64,000 bases of DNA from Agrobacterium tumefaciens (GTDB lineage Bacteria > Pseudomonadota > Alphaproteobacteria > Rhizobiales > Rhizobiaceae): contig CP048470.1 of NCBI GenBank assembly GCA_025559845.1, positions 920,001 to 984,000 on the forward strand, in the 5' to 3' direction. The notes below the pieces were generated by a model. That model did no database searches. It had not been told where the DNA came from and saw only the letters and a list, made by a program, of their open reading frames with translations. Position numbers and translations under genes: made by a program. The stretch's first letter is position 1. The number at the start of each line of letters is the position of its first letter. Positions 25,026 to 35,163 of the stretch are shown here, one piece after another.

Positions 25026-28000
25026 ATGGCCGATGGCGTGAACACGACCGGTTTGAAAACATCAAAACACGCGGTTGGCATTTTTGAACAATTTGCACCG
25101 GCAGTCCGCGAACAGAGCGCGTTGCGCCAGGCGATCACTGCGGCCTACCGCCGATCGGAACCGGAATGCCTTGTCCCGCTTTTGCAGGCGGCAACCGTTT
25201 CGCCAGAGCAGGCAAGCGCCATTCGCACAACCGCTCGCAAACTCATCGAGTCTCTTCGTGCCAAAACCAAGGGCACCGGCGTTGAAGGACTGGTGCAGGA
25301 GTACTCGCTGTCCAGTCATGAGGGTGTCGCGCTGATGTGCCTTGCCGAGGCATTGCTGCGTATCCCCGACAAGGCAACCCGCGATGCTTTGATCCGTGAC
25401 AAGATTGCCCGTGGCGATTGGAAGTCGCATATCGGTGGCGGCAAATCCCTGTTTGTGAATGCGGCAACCTGGGGTCTCGTAATTACCGGCAAACTCACCT
25501 CAACCGTCAACGACAGCGGCCTGTCTTCGGCGTTGACGAAACTGATCGCGCGTGCCGGCGAACCCGTAATTCGTCGCGGTGTAGACATGGCCATGCGCAT
25601 GATGGGTGAACAGTTCGTCACCGGCGAAACGATCGCCGAAGCCATCAAGCGCTCGAAGCCATTGGAAGAACAAGGCTTCCAGTACTCCTATGACATGCTC
25701 GGCGAAGCCGCCACGACGGCGAAAGACGCAGAGCGTTATTATCGTGACTACGAAAACGCCATTCACGCGATCGGCAAGGCTTCTGCCGGGCGCGGCATCT
25801 ATGGCGGCCCCGGGATTTCCATCAAGCTTTCCGCCCTGCATCCGCGTTATTCGCGAGCGCAGGCCGCACGCGTCATGGAAGAGCTTTTGCCACGGGTGAA
25901 ATCGCTGATGCTGCTCTGCAAGCAGTATGATATCGGCCTCAACATCGACGCGGAAGAAGCCGATCGTCTCGAACTGTCCCTCGACCTTCTGGAGTCGCTG
26001 GCACATGATGCGGATCTTGCGGGCTGGAATGGCCTCGGTTTCGTGGTGCAGGCCTATGGCCGTCGCTGCCCATTCGTGCTCGACTACATCATCGATCTGG
26101 CGCGCCGCGCCAACCGTCGTATCATGGTGCGCCTCGTCAAGGGTGCCTACTGGGACGCCGAGATCAAGCGTGCGCAACTGGATGGTCTTGAAGACTTCCC
26201 GGTTTTCACACGCAAGGTGCACACTGACGTGTCTTACATTGCCTGCGCCCGAAAGCTGCTGGCAGCCCGCGATGTGATCTTCCCGCAATTTGCCACGCAC
26301 AATGCACAGTCCATGGCGACGATTTATCATCTCGCCGGCCCGGACTTTAAGCTTGGCGACTATGAGTTCCAATGCCTGCACGGAATGGGTGAACCGCTCT
26401 ACAGTGAAGTTGTTGGCAAGAAGAACCTCGACCGTCCTTGCCGCTTCTATGCACCCGTCGGCACCCATGAGACCCTGCTGGCCTATCTCGTTCGCCGTCT
26501 CCTAGAAAACGGTGCGAACTCGTCCTTCGTGAACCGCATTGCCGACCCTGCTGTTCCGGTAGACGCTCTCTTGGAAGATCCGGTTGCGGTTGTGGAAGCC
26601 ATGCAGCAGCCCGGCGCGCAGCATGATCGCATCGCATCGCCAGCCGCATTGTTCGGCACCGAGCGTGCGAACTCAGCAGGCCTCGACCTTTCCAGTGAAA
26701 CGACGCTGGCAACGCTGAACACCATTTTGAGCGAGAGTGCTGCGACCGAATGGAAAGCCGCCGCGCCTGAGGCAAACGGTGAGGCCCGCCCCGTCCTCAA
26801 CCCTGGGGACCATGCCGATGTCGTCGGTTACGTCATCGAGCCGACCGCGGCCGACGTCGAAAAGGCAATGCAGAAGGCATCGACGTCGCACTGGTCCTCC
26901 ACCGCCGTTGAAGAGCGCGCAGCTTGCCTTGATCGCGCCGCTGACCGGATGCAGGCCGAAATGCCAGCCCTGCTCGGCCTCATCATTCGTGAAGCCGGAA
27001 AATCAATGCCCAACGCAATCGCAGAAGTGCGTGAGGCGATCGACTTCCTGCGTTATTATGCGGGTGAAGCACGCAAGAACATTGGCGCCGAACAAGTGGC
27101 CCTTGGCCCGGTCGTCTGCATCAGCCCCTGGAACTTCCCACTGGCAATCTTTATCGGTCAGGTTGCTGCGGCACTGGTTGCCGGCAACCCAGTTCTGGCG
27201 AAGCCTGCCGAAGAAACCCCGCTGATCGCAGCTCAAGGGGTACGCCTGCTTCATGAAGCAGGTGTTCCGGCAGACGCCGTTCAACTTATGCCAGGCGACG
27301 GAAAAACCGGTGCAGCACTTGTCGGTTCACCGTTGACGGCAGGCGTAATGTTTACCGGTTCGACGGAAGTTGCCCGGATCATCCAGAGCCAGCTTGCTGG
27401 CCGCGTCCTGGCAAACGGACAGCCAGTCCCGCTGATTGCCGAGACTGGTGGCCAGAACGCCATGATCGTCGACTCCTCCGCCCTTGCCGAACAGGTCGTC
27501 GCCGATGTTATCGCATCGGCCTTCGACAGCGCCGGTCAGCGTTGCTCGGCGCTTCGTATCCTTTGCCTGCAGGACGATGTGGCCGACCGCACACTGACCA
27601 TGCTGAAGGGCGCATTGCACGAATTGCGGATCGGACGGACCGATAGTCTGTCCGTCGATGTCGGCCCTGTCATCACGGCAGAAGCCAAGGGTATTATTGA
27701 GAAACACGTCGAGCAGATGCGAACGCTGGGCAATCGTATCGAACAGATCGATCTTGCTGGCGACACTGGCAAGGGAACCTTCGTTCCGCCAACGATCATC
27801 GAGATGAAGTCGCTCGCGGATCTGAAGCGTGAAGTCTTCGGACCGGTGCTGCATGTCATTCGTTTCAAGCGCAATGACCTCAACAACCTCATCGACCAGA
27901 TCAATGCGACCGGTTATGGCCTGACCTTCGGCCTCCACACCCGCCTCGACGATACGATCAAGCATGTTCTGTCCCGTATCGAGGCCGGCAACCTTTACGT

Positions 28001-28712
28001 CAACCGCAACATCATCGGCGCGGTTGTGGGCGTGCAGCCGTTCGGCGGACGCGGCCTTTCCGGCACCGGTCCGAAAGCAGGTGGTCCGCTCTATCTTGGC
28101 CGCATGACGCAAAAGGCGCCGAAAATTGATCGGATCATCAGCCAGCAGGACGAAGCCGCAACGGATTTTGCACGTTGGCTGACTGAGAACGGAGAAACCG
28201 TGGCCGCCGAGGCAGCGCACGAGGCCGGTGCTCTCTCCGGCCTTGGCTTCGAAACGGAGCTGGCCGGTCCGGTGGGTGAGCGCAACGTGTATGCCCTGCA
28301 TCCGCGTGGCAAAGTCCTGCTTATTCCGCAGACGGAACAGGGCCTCTATCGTCAGCTCGCCGCGGCGCTGGCAACCGGAAACAAGGTCGTCGTCGACAAC
28401 ACGTCCGGGCTCGAGAAGACGACCTATGGATTGCCGGCAACCGTGACCTCACGCATCAGCTGGGTCGATAACTGGGAAAAATCCGGTCCTTTCGCGGGTG
28501 CCCTGGTGGAAGGCGACGCGGAGCGTGTCGTGGAGGTCAACCGGAAGGTCGCAGCTCTGCCAGGACCGCTGGTTCTGGTACAGGCCGCGACAACGCAAGC
28601 GCTTTCCGGTGCAAGCCAGCCATACAACCTCGATTGGTTGGTGGAAGAGGTTTCCGTCAGCGTCAACACGACCGCTGCCGGTGGCAACGCCAGCCTGATG
28701 AGCATCGGCTGA
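25026..28712 (+). CDS. putA: Bifunctional proline dehydrogenase / L-glutamate gamma-semialdehyde dehydrogenase
   Basis: Oxidises proline to glutamate in two steps with substrate channelling, passing electrons from FAD to the membrane quinone pool and then reducing NAD. The 1228 residues contain an N-terminal arm and helical domain, the FAD-binding PRODH barrel (about 170-480, with YGGPGISIKLSALHPRY), the aldehyde dehydrogenase domain (about 560-1000, catalytic C840 in GQRCSALRIL) and a C-terminal ALDH-like domain as in long (type B) PutA. No N-terminal ribbon-helix-helix DNA-binding domain is present, which fits control by PutR instead of self-repression. AAGGA lies upstream of the ATG at 25026. 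Confidence 0.97.
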   Translation: MADGVNTTGLKTSKHAVGIFEQFAPAVREQSALRQAITAAYRRSEPECLVPLLQAATVSPEQASAIRTTARKLIESLRAKTKGTGVEGLVQEYSLSSHEGVALMCLAEALLRIPDKATRDALIRDKIARGDWKSHIGGGKSLFVNAATWGLVITGKLTSTVNDSGLSSALTKLIARAGEPVIRRGVDMAMRMMGEQFVTGETIAEAIKRSKPLEEQGFQYSYDMLGEAATTAKDAERYYRDYENAIHAIGKASAGRGIYGGPGISIKLSALHPRYSRAQAARVMEELLPRVKSLMLLCKQYDIGLNIDAEEADRLELSLDLLESLAHDADLAGWNGLGFVVQAYGRRCPFVLDYIIDLARRANRRIMVRLVKGAYWDAEIKRAQLDGLEDFPVFTRKVHTDVSYIACARKLLAARDVIFPQFATHNAQSMATIYHLAGPDFKLGDYEFQCLHGMGEPLYSEVVGKKNLDRPCRFYAPVGTHETLLAYLVRRLLENGANSSFVNRIADPAVPVDALLEDPVAVVEAMQQPGAQHDRIASPAALFGTERANSAGLDLSSETTLATLNTILSESAATEWKAAAPEANGEARPVLNPGDHADVVGYVIEPTAADVEKAMQKASTSHWSSTAVEERAACLDRAADRMQAEMPALLGLIIREAGKSMPNAIAEVREAIDFLRYYAGEARKNIGAEQVALGPVVCISPWNFPLAIFIGQVAAALVAGNPVLAKPAEETPLIAAQGVRLLHEAGVPADAVQLMPGDGKTGAALVGSPLTAGVMFTGSTEVARIIQSQLAGRVLANGQPVPLIAETGGQNAMIVDSSALAEQVVADVIASAFDSAGQRCSALRILCLQDDVADRTLTMLKGALHELRIGRTDSLSVDVGPVITAEAKGIIEKHVEQMRTLGNRIEQIDLAGDTGKGTFVPPTIIEMKSLADLKREVFGPVLHVIRFKRNDLNNLIDQINATGYGLTFGLHTRLDDTIKHVLSRIEAGNLYVNRNIIGAVVGVQPFGGRGLSGTGPKAGGPLYLGRMTQKAPKIDRIISQQDEAATDFARWLTENGETVAAEAAHEAGALSGLGFETELAGPVGERNVYALHPRGKVLLIPQTEQGLYRQLAAALATGNKVVVDNTSGLEKTTYGLPATVTSRISWVDNWEKSGPFAGALVEGDAERVVEVNRKVAALPGPLVLVQAATTQALSGASQPYNLDWLVEEVSVSVNTTAAGGNASLMSIG

Positions 28713-28763
28713 CAACAAGCATGGCAGGGCTCCGGCCCTGCCATTTCCTTACACGAACATTAC

Positions 28764-29573
28764 TCAGGCGCCGTTTTCGCTTCGGCCAAAAAGCTGGTCA
28801 AGAACCTGCTCCTCCAGCCTTGCGAACTCCGGCGTACCGTGTCGGCGCGGCCGCGGTAATTTGACCTCGAGATCAAGCGCGATACGGCCCTCATCGATCA
28901 CCACGATACGATCCGCCAATGCCACAGCTTCTGAAACATCATGTGTGACCAGAACGGCGGTAAACTTCTGTTTGCGCCAGATGCGCTCCAGAAGAAGCTG
29001 CATTTCAATGCGCGTCAGAGCGTCGAGCGCACCAAGCGGCTCGTCAAGCGCAAGGATCTGCGGGTGAGCGACCAATGCTCTTGCCAGTGCCACACGCTGT
29101 TTCTGTCCACCTGACAGCACATAGGGCCATTCTCCTGCCCTGTCCTTCAGACCCACCTCGTCGAGAATGGCGAAGGCCTGTTCTCTGGCCTGGTCCCCCT
29201 TGGCAATGCCTGTCAGGCCGACCGAAACATTGTCTGCGATCCGCTCCCACGGCAGCAGCCGAGGTTCCTGGAACATGATGCGGGTCCGGTCCTGCGGATC
29301 TTTCGAAACCGTACCGGAGGTAGGCGTTTCAAGCCCGGCCAGAATGCGCAGCAGCGTGCTTTTTCCGCAGCCGCTCTTGCCGATGACGGCGAGAAATTCA
29401 CCCTGATGCACATCGAGATCAATCCCCCGCAGCACGGGTTTATCGCCAAAGGTCTTTGCAACGTTTCGAAGACTGAAGGCGATTTTGCCTTTTTCTTTGA
29501 CGCCAGTTGATGGGACAGCTTTCGTTTCCACCGTGTCCGGCCGCCGCAAAGTTGTAACGTTCCCCGTCGACAT
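28764..29573 (-). CDS. ssuB: Aliphatic sulfonate-type ABC transporter, ATP-binding protein
   Basis: ATPase of 269 residues with Walker [10 protein letters not shown], signature LSGGQKQR and Walker B ILALDEP, plus the short Q-loop [10 protein letters not shown] typical of the SsuB/TauB/NrtD group. It energises import by the neighbouring permease and binding protein. The start at 29573 has GAGAGGT six bases upstream. It lies 11 bases after ssuC. No ssuD or ssuE monooxygenase gene is linked, so the substrate (sulfonate, taurine or a similar small anion) cannot be fixed from sequence. Confidence 0.88.
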   Translation of the reverse strand: MSTGNVTTLRRPDTVETKAVPSTGVKEKGKIAFSLRNVAKTFGDKPVLRGIDLDVHQGEFLAVIGKSGCGKSTLLRILAGLETPTSGTVSKDPQDRTRIMFQEPRLLPWERIADNVSVGLTGIAKGDQAREQAFAILDEVGLKDRAGEWPYVLSGGQKQRVALARALVAHPQILALDEPLGALDALTRIEMQLLLERIWRKQKFTAVLVTHDVSEAVALADRIVVIDEGRIALDLEVKLPRPRRHGTPEFARLEEQVLDQLFGRSENGA

Positions 29574-29584
29574 TGAACTACCTC

Positions 29585-30364
29585 TCAAGCTTTTTTGAAG
29601 GCCGGATGCCATTGCAGGAAAATGCTTTCGAGGAAGCGTGCGAAACTATCCGCGAGCTTGCCGAGAAGCGCATAGATGAGGATCGACAGCACCACCACGT
29701 CGATCAGCAGAAACTCGCGTGCCTGCATGGCCATGTAGCCGAGACCGGAAGAAGATGAGATCGTTTCCGCCACGATGAGCGTTAACCACATGATGCCGAG
29801 GGCATAACGCAGACCCGTGAAAATGGCTGGCAAAGCGCCGGGGAGAATAACCCGGCGAAACAGGGTGAAGGGCGACATCCCGTAGGTGCGCCCCATCTCC
29901 ACCAGTTGCGGATCAACGCCTTGGATGCCGAGCAGTGTATTGATGTAGATCGGGAAGAACACACCTAACGCGACAAGGAAGAGCTTTGCTTCCTCGTCGA
30001 TACCGAACCACAAGATGACCAGAGGAATAAGCGCCAGATGCGGAATGTTGCGGATCATCTGCAACGTCGTATCGGTAAAGCTGCGGGAAAATTTCGACAG
30101 TCCGTTGGCGAGGCCGAAAATGAACCCGATGGCACCACCGATCGCAAAACCCGCCAACGCCCGCGCCGAACTCACGCCTATATTGTTCAAGAGTTCGCCG
30201 GAGAGCAGCAACCGCCAGAACGCCTCTGCCACCGCAGACGGCGCCGGCAGAACATTGGCCGAGATCAACCCTGCTCTGGCCGCAACTTCCCATCCAAGAA
30301 TGATCAGCGCAGGCAAAAGCCAGCCGATAACGCTGCCGCTTGCCGTCTGGATTTTTTTGCTCAT
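29585..30364 (-). CDS. ssuC: Aliphatic sulfonate-type ABC transporter, permease
   Basis: Inner-membrane permease of 259 residues with about six transmembrane helices and the BPD-transport EAA loop ([25 protein letters not shown], about residues 158-182), of the SsuC/TauC type. The start at 30364 has GGAGG seven bases upstream. It is the middle gene of the ssuA-ssuC-ssuB operon; 22 bases separate it from ssuA. Confidence 0.9.
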   Translation of the reverse strand: MSKKIQTASGSVIGWLLPALIILGWEVAARAGLISANVLPAPSAVAEAFWRLLLSGELLNNIGVSSARALAGFAIGGAIGFIFGLANGLSKFSRSFTDTTLQMIRNIPHLALIPLVILWFGIDEEAKLFLVALGVFFPIYINTLLGIQGVDPQLVEMGRTYGMSPFTLFRRVILPGALPAIFTGLRYALGIMWLTLIVAETISSSSGLGYMAMQAREFLLIDVVVLSILIYALLGKLADSFARFLESIFLQWHPAFKKA

Positions 30365-30386
30365 GAAGCGTCCTCCGGCGTTGCTA

Positions 30387-31340
30387 TCAGTTTGTCGCGC
30401 CAGACCAGACGGCATCCTTGATGCTGATCTGTTTCGGGGTCAGCCCGAGCCGATAGAACCGGTCGGCAGTTTCCTGCTGGCCCGCAGTGATCTTGTCGTC
30501 GATCTTGGTGATACCGAATTCAGAACGGTTTGCAGCCAGCGTCTGCGCTTCAAGTGGCACGCCTGTCACCTCATGCAGAGCGGCAGCGACCTTGTCGCGG
30601 TTTGCCGCAGACCATTTCGCCGCCTCACCGAGCGCATCCACCGTGACGTTGATCGTTTCAACGTTGGACTTCGCATAGTCGCGGTTGGCGAGGAAATACG
30701 TGTTCACATCCAGCACGTCCGATGTACGAGCGAGCGTCACCGGCTTGTAACGGGTTTCGGCGATGGCAAAGAAAGGGTCCCAGACAGCCCAGGCATCTAT
30801 CTTGTCACTGGCGAAAGCAGCCGCAGCATCAGCCGGGCTCAGATAGACCACCTCGATATCTGAGAACTTCAGGCCGTTTTTCTCCAGTGCCGCGACGAGG
30901 AGATTATGCGCACTGGTACCCTTGCCAACCCCGACCTTCTTGCCCTTGAGATCGGCAACAGACTTGATGCCGCTTGCTTCTTTGGCAAAGACAGCCTCAC
31001 CCTTTCCGTTCGAAGGAAGCGCTGCGACATAAACGATCGCCGAGCCCGCAGCCTGTCCGAAAATTGGCGGCGCGTCGCCTGTCCAGCCGACATTGATCGA
31101 GCCGACGTTCAGAGCTTCGACAAGAGGCGGTCCGGCGGTGAATTCGACCCAGGAAACCTTGACACCCTTAGCCTCGAGCGCCTTTTCGATCACGCCTTGC
31201 TGGCGGGCGATAACCGGCAGGCCCGTCTTCTGGTAGCCGATTTTCAGTTCTTCGGCAGCGCTGGCCTGGAATGGCACGGTGGAAAAAAGCGCGGCAGCAA
31301 GAACGCTTCCAGAAAAGATACGACGGGTCAGGCCCTGCAT
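30387..31340 (-). CDS. ssuA: Sulfonate-type ABC transporter, substrate-binding protein
   Basis: Periplasmic binding protein of 317 residues with a signal peptide (MQGLTRRIFSGSVLAAALF, cleavage near ASA-AEE at residue 28) and the SsuA/NrtA/TauA fold, with segments such as IGYQKTGLP, NVGSINVGWTGDAPP and KKVGVGKGTSAHN. The start at 31340 has GGAG six bases upstream; the upstream in-frame extension is unsupported. It is the first gene of the operon and is divergent from a LysR gene that may control it. Exact ligand unknown. Confidence 0.88.
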   Translation of the reverse strand: MQGLTRRIFSGSVLAAALFSTVPFQASAAEELKIGYQKTGLPVIARQQGVIEKALEAKGVKVSWVEFTAGPPLVEALNVGSINVGWTGDAPPIFGQAAGSAIVYVAALPSNGKGEAVFAKEASGIKSVADLKGKKVGVGKGTSAHNLLVAALEKNGLKFSDIEVVYLSPADAAAAFASDKIDAWAVWDPFFAIAETRYKPVTLARTSDVLDVNTYFLANRDYAKSNVETINVTVDALGEAAKWSAANRDKVAAALHEVTGVPLEAQTLAANRSEFGITKIDDKITAGQQETADRFYRLGLTPKQISIKDAVWSGATN

Positions 31341-31630
31341 TGGTGTCTCCTTGTCGCCGATCTTCCGGCCGATTTCGATATGGAGACATGCTAGATTTTT
31401 CCACTTGAACGATAGAGAAACAATCATTCAATAAATTGGCAACCCCGGAAATATCATTCTTTAGGGAGCGCCATTGCGGAGAACGCTAAAGGACGTTTCA
31501 AAATTCGACGCTTTTGAGCGCGGCAAAAACTGCGAAGCCAAGATGGTCGTTTTATTCTCCACAGCAATCAGATAAGACGCCGAAACGCCCTTTCTATTTG
31601 GGACTGCGGGCGCGTTGGTGCGAGGATGAA

Positions 31631-32533
31631 ATGGATTCACGCAGAAGGCTGATCCCCGATATCGTCACCCTGCAGGCTTTCGAGTGTGCCGCAAGGCACG
31701 GAAACTTTACGCGCGCTGCAGAAGAGCTCAATCTGACCCAGAGCGCCGTTAGCCGCCAGATCAGCGACCTCGAAGCACAGACCGGTATGCAGCTTTTCGA
31801 GCGCATCCGCAGGCGTGTCGTTCTTTCCGAGGCCGGCCGAAAATTTCTGCCGGATGTTCGCCGCCTGTTGCAACAATCCGAACAGCTCATGGTCCGCGCC
31901 GTCTCTGCCGGCACCTCGCATGCATCTCTTTCCATCGCCACACTCCCGACATTCGGAAGCCGCTGGTTGATGCCACGCCTGCACAACTTCCTGACAGCAA
32001 ACCCGCAGACGACAATTACTGTCGGCTCACGATCTCACCCCTTTGATTTCGACGAAGAGGGGTTCGATCTTGCGATCCATTACGGTCAGCCGGTCTGGGC
32101 GCATGGAACCTGCACCTTCTTGTGCGACGAGGTGATCGTGCCGGTTGCCAGCCCGGCGCTGCTGACATCGAACGGTATCACAGCGCCACAAGACCTCGCC
32201 GACGAACCGCTCTTGCATTTGACCACACGTCCAAAACTCTGGACGGAGTGGATGGAGATGAACGGCGTCATCACACAGCATGCCTACCGAGGCAGTCGCT
32301 TCGACCAGTTTTCGATGATCATAGAGGCCGCCATCAGCGGAATAGGCTTCGCGCTTTTGCCCAAATACCTGATCGAAGCGGAACTGGCCTCAGAACGCCT
32401 CATCATCGCTTTCGACGCGCCCTTGCAGACCGACAAAAGCTATTACGTTGCCCTGCCCGAAGGAAGGCAGGACAACATGCTGGCCCGTGCGTTTCAGAGC
32501 TGGCTGCTCGAACAGGTCGGCAAGCCGCTCTGA
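31631..32533 (+). CDS. LysR-family transcriptional regulator (GcvA-like)
   Basis: A 300-residue regulator with an N-terminal winged helix (about 10-70, FECAARHGNFTRAAEELNLTQSAVSRQISDLE) and a LysR substrate-binding domain. The sequence after it (SIATLPTFGSRWLMPRLHNF) is the pattern of the GcvA/AmpR subgroup. The ATG at 31631 has GAGG five bases upstream; the 39 in-frame codons above it are unlike LysR proteins. It is divergent from ssuACB, the usual geometry for a regulator of the neighbouring operon, but the link is inference. Confidence 0.88.
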   Translation: MDSRRRLIPDIVTLQAFECAARHGNFTRAAEELNLTQSAVSRQISDLEAQTGMQLFERIRRRVVLSEAGRKFLPDVRRLLQQSEQLMVRAVSAGTSHASLSIATLPTFGSRWLMPRLHNFLTANPQTTITVGSRSHPFDFDEEGFDLAIHYGQPVWAHGTCTFLCDEVIVPVASPALLTSNGITAPQDLADEPLLHLTTRPKLWTEWMEMNGVITQHAYRGSRFDQFSMIIEAAISGIGFALLPKYLIEAELASERLIIAFDAPLQTDKSYYVALPEGRQDNMLARAFQSWLLEQVGKPL

Positions 32534-32546
32534 TGTCTTTTCACGA

Positions 32547-33164
32547 TCAGACGCCAAAGGCTCGTTGCAGGAACTTTCCGGCAATCACGGCGCCATCCTG
32601 AGAAATGCTGTGACCGAGGCCCGGCAAAACATGCAGTTCTGTCTCCACGCCGGCTGCCTTGAATATATCCGATGCCTTGACGCTCTCGGAGACCGGCATG
32701 ATGTGATCCTCATCGCCATGAATGAGGGTCAGCCGTGTCGACGGTGATGGGCTGATGGGTTGCGGCGAAGCAAGGCGGCCAGAAAAGGCAGCGACGGCGG
32801 CGACCGGCAGTCGTCCCGATGCCAGGACGTCAAGCGCCATGATCGAGCCTTGCGAAAAGCCGACCAGTGCGACGCGCTGCGGATTGTCGGCAAGTCCGTG
32901 CTCGCTAATGATTTCGCCGATAACGCGATCAAAATCGCCCCTTGCAGCCTGCACCCGATCCGGACGATTTTGTTCGGTAACGCCTTCGATGCTGAACCAT
33001 TGCCGTCCGGGACCGCGCCCGAAAGCAAACGGACCATCGGGGCTGACGAAGTCCGTATTGGGCAGCAGGCCATTCCATAGATTGGCGAGCGGAGCGAGAT
33101 TGGCTCCATTGCTGCCAACGCCATGCAACAGAATGACGAGGTTGCGTGCGCCGACTTCAGTCAT
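32547..33164 (-). CDS. Alpha/beta hydrolase of the phospholipase/carboxylesterase family
   Basis: Cytoplasmic serine hydrolase of 205 residues with the oxyanion motif LLHGVGSNG (12-20), nucleophile S104 in GFSQGS, acid D153 in HGDEDHIMP and H185 in GLGHS. This matches the short carboxylesterase/dienelactone hydrolase-like group. The gene lies three bases after the glutathionyl-hydroquinone reductase gene on the same strand, so the two are surely co-transcribed; a shared detoxification role is possible but not shown. Confidence 0.88.
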   Translation of the reverse strand: MTEVGARNLVILLHGVGSNGANLAPLANLWNGLLPNTDFVSPDGPFAFGRGPGRQWFSIEGVTEQNRPDRVQAARGDFDRVIGEIISEHGLADNPQRVALVGFSQGSIMALDVLASGRLPVAAVAAFSGRLASPQPISPSPSTRLTLIHGDEDHIMPVSESVKASDIFKAAGVETELHVLPGLGHSISQDGAVIAGKFLQRAFGV

Positions 33165-33167
33165 ATC

Positions 33168-34145
33168 TTAGTCCTTTGAAAGGTTCACGTCATCGAGGCC
33201 AGGCAAATCGGGACCAACGGGAACGATTTGTGTCGGATTGAGTGCCTTGACCGAATAATAGCCACGCTTGATGTGATCGATGCTCACCGTCGAGCGGACA
33301 CCGGGAATATCAAGCACGCGCATCATATAGGCCTGCAGATCGGGGTAATCCGCAATGCGCCGACGATTGCACTTGAACAGGCCGAAATAGGCCGCATCGA
33401 AGCGGACAAGGGTGACAAATAGCCTGATATCCGTTTCCGTTGGAACATCGCCAAACAGGAATGGGCCGCTTGAGGCAAGCCGCGCCTCCAGTTCGTCCAA
33501 CGTCGCAAACACATCCGCAAACGCTTCTTCGTAAGCGATCTGCGTGGTGGCAAAGCCTGTTCTGTAAACGCCATTGTTCAGGCGCGGATAGATGTAGTCA
33601 TTGAGTGCATCTATCTGCGACCGCAAATTCGCTGGGTAAAGATCGAGGGTATTGTCTGCCAGGTCACCGAAACCAGAATTGAGCATGCGCAGGATATCTG
33701 CGGATTCGTTGTTGACGATGGTCTTCGTCTTCTTGTCCCAGAGCACCGGAACTGTGGCGCGACCGGTATAATGCGGATCGGCGCGTGTATAGAGTTGGTG
33801 CATGTAGGTGACGCCGTTCAGCGTGTCGTGATCCGAACCCGGATAGTCCCCGAACTTCCAGCCTTCGTCGGACAGAAACGGCTCGACCACGGAGACAGAA
33901 ATGACGTCTTCGAGCTTTTTAAGTTTGCGACCGATCAGCGTGCGCGACGCCCAAGGGCAAATCAACGCGACATAGAGATGATAGCGACCGGGCTCGGCGT
34001 TAAAACCGCCTTCACCTGTCGGTCCAGCCGAGCCATCCGGTGTAACCCAGTTGCGAAAACCGGATATCTGACGGACAAAACCGCCCTTTTTGTCCGTTGC
34101 CTGTACCGGATGCCAATCGGCTGTCCACTTTCCGTCCACGAGCAT
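33168..34145 (-). CDS. Glutathionyl-hydroquinone reductase (YqjG/ECM4 family, Xi-class GST)
   Basis: Reduces glutathionyl-hydroquinones and other glutathione adducts, using a Cys instead of the Ser/Tyr of classical transferases. The 325-residue protein has the catalytic motif C63-P-W-A in LICPWASRT, a thioredoxin-like N-terminal domain and an all-helical C-terminal GST domain (about 165-300). I chose the ATG at 34145 because GGAGAG lies seven bases upstream; an in-frame ATG six codons earlier (34163) has no such site and its codons include that Shine-Dalgarno. Confidence 0.93.
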   Translation of the reverse strand: MLVDGKWTADWHPVQATDKKGGFVRQISGFRNWVTPDGSAGPTGEGGFNAEPGRYHLYVALICPWASRTLIGRKLKKLEDVISVSVVEPFLSDEGWKFGDYPGSDHDTLNGVTYMHQLYTRADPHYTGRATVPVLWDKKTKTIVNNESADILRMLNSGFGDLADNTLDLYPANLRSQIDALNDYIYPRLNNGVYRTGFATTQIAYEEAFADVFATLDELEARLASSGPFLFGDVPTETDIRLFVTLVRFDAAYFGLFKCNRRRIADYPDLQAYMMRVLDIPGVRSTVSIDHIKRGYYSVKALNPTQIVPVGPDLPGLDDVNLSKD

Positions 34146-34275
34146 TTGCAGCTCTCCGTTCATCTATCGATGAACACCTTATGGGCCCCACGGCGCCGCT
34201 GCGGCAAGCCGCACTTCGGTTGACGCACTGTTTCCTAAGGCGCGACAACGCCGTTTTTAAACCTTGAGGTTGCCG

Positions 34276-35163
34276 TCAAAGACGATTGCGAAAAAAGGGA
34301 TTCCAGCGAACTGTGCCAAGCCTGACTTTCTCTCGGATCATGGTGAGAAGACCTGAAGCTGCTATGACGCCTAGTCCCAAGATCGCAGTGGCATCGGGAT
34401 ATTCATGGAAGAAGGTCGCACCGATGGCGACGGCCCAAAGGATCTGCGAATAATGAGACGGCGCGATCTGGCTGGCAGGCGCAATCCGTGTTGCAACCAG
34501 CAGCGTGATCTGTCCGGTCGCAGTACAGAGGCCAATAAATGCAAACGCCAATATCTGATGCAGATTTGGCGCGACAAATTCGGGGACCGACGCAACGCCG
34601 TTGAAAACAAGACCATATGTCAGGAGCACACCCATGATGGACGTGCGCTTTTCCTTGCCTGCCAAAGAGCGCAGCAGAACTATGGTCATGGCCGCAAGAA
34701 ACGCAACGCCGATTGCCGCAACATGCCCCAATTCAAGCGCCTTGAAGCCCGGCCTTACGACGAGCATCACGCCAACGATGCCGGCCAGCACCGCCGCCCA
34801 ACGCCACGGTCCGATGTCTTCCTTTAGTACCACGGCTGAAAGCACGGTGACGAACAGCGGTGACAGGAAGATCAGAGCATAGGCTTCCGCCAGCGGAATG
34901 GTTGTAAATGCGTAGATACCGAGAATGCCTGCGAAGAGACCAGAGATTGCACGACCGTGCACGGCGAAAGGACGGCTCATGCGCCAGAAATCGCGCCATC
35001 TCTCGTCACGGGGTCTACTGAAATAGATAAAGATGCCGGAAAAGAGAATGCTGAAAAAGCCGATCTGGAAGACCCCGATCTGCGAGCCGAGCGACTTGAT
35101 CGTCGCGTCCCCCCAGGAAAAGCTGGCATAGGCAAACAAGCCGAGCAAAAAACCTTTTTGCAT
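34276..35163 (-). CDS. EamA/DMT-family transporter
   Basis: Inner-membrane protein of 295 residues with ten predicted transmembrane helices in two EamA repeats, typical of the drug/metabolite transporter superfamily that exports or imports small metabolites. Segments such as AEAYALIFLSPLFVTVLS and the second-repeat SQIAPSHYSQILWAV are characteristic. The start at 35163 gives MQKGFLLG, the usual N-terminus; the 22 in-frame codons above it are weakly supported. Substrate unknown. Confidence 0.87.
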   Translation of the reverse strand: MQKGFLLGLFAYASFSWGDATIKSLGSQIGVFQIGFFSILFSGIFIYFSRPRDERWRDFWRMSRPFAVHGRAISGLFAGILGIYAFTTIPLAEAYALIFLSPLFVTVLSAVVLKEDIGPWRWAAVLAGIVGVMLVVRPGFKALELGHVAAIGVAFLAAMTIVLLRSLAGKEKRTSIMGVLLTYGLVFNGVASVPEFVAPNLHQILAFAFIGLCTATGQITLLVATRIAPASQIAPSHYSQILWAVAIGATFFHEYPDATAILGLGVIAASGLLTMIREKVRLGTVRWNPFFRNRL

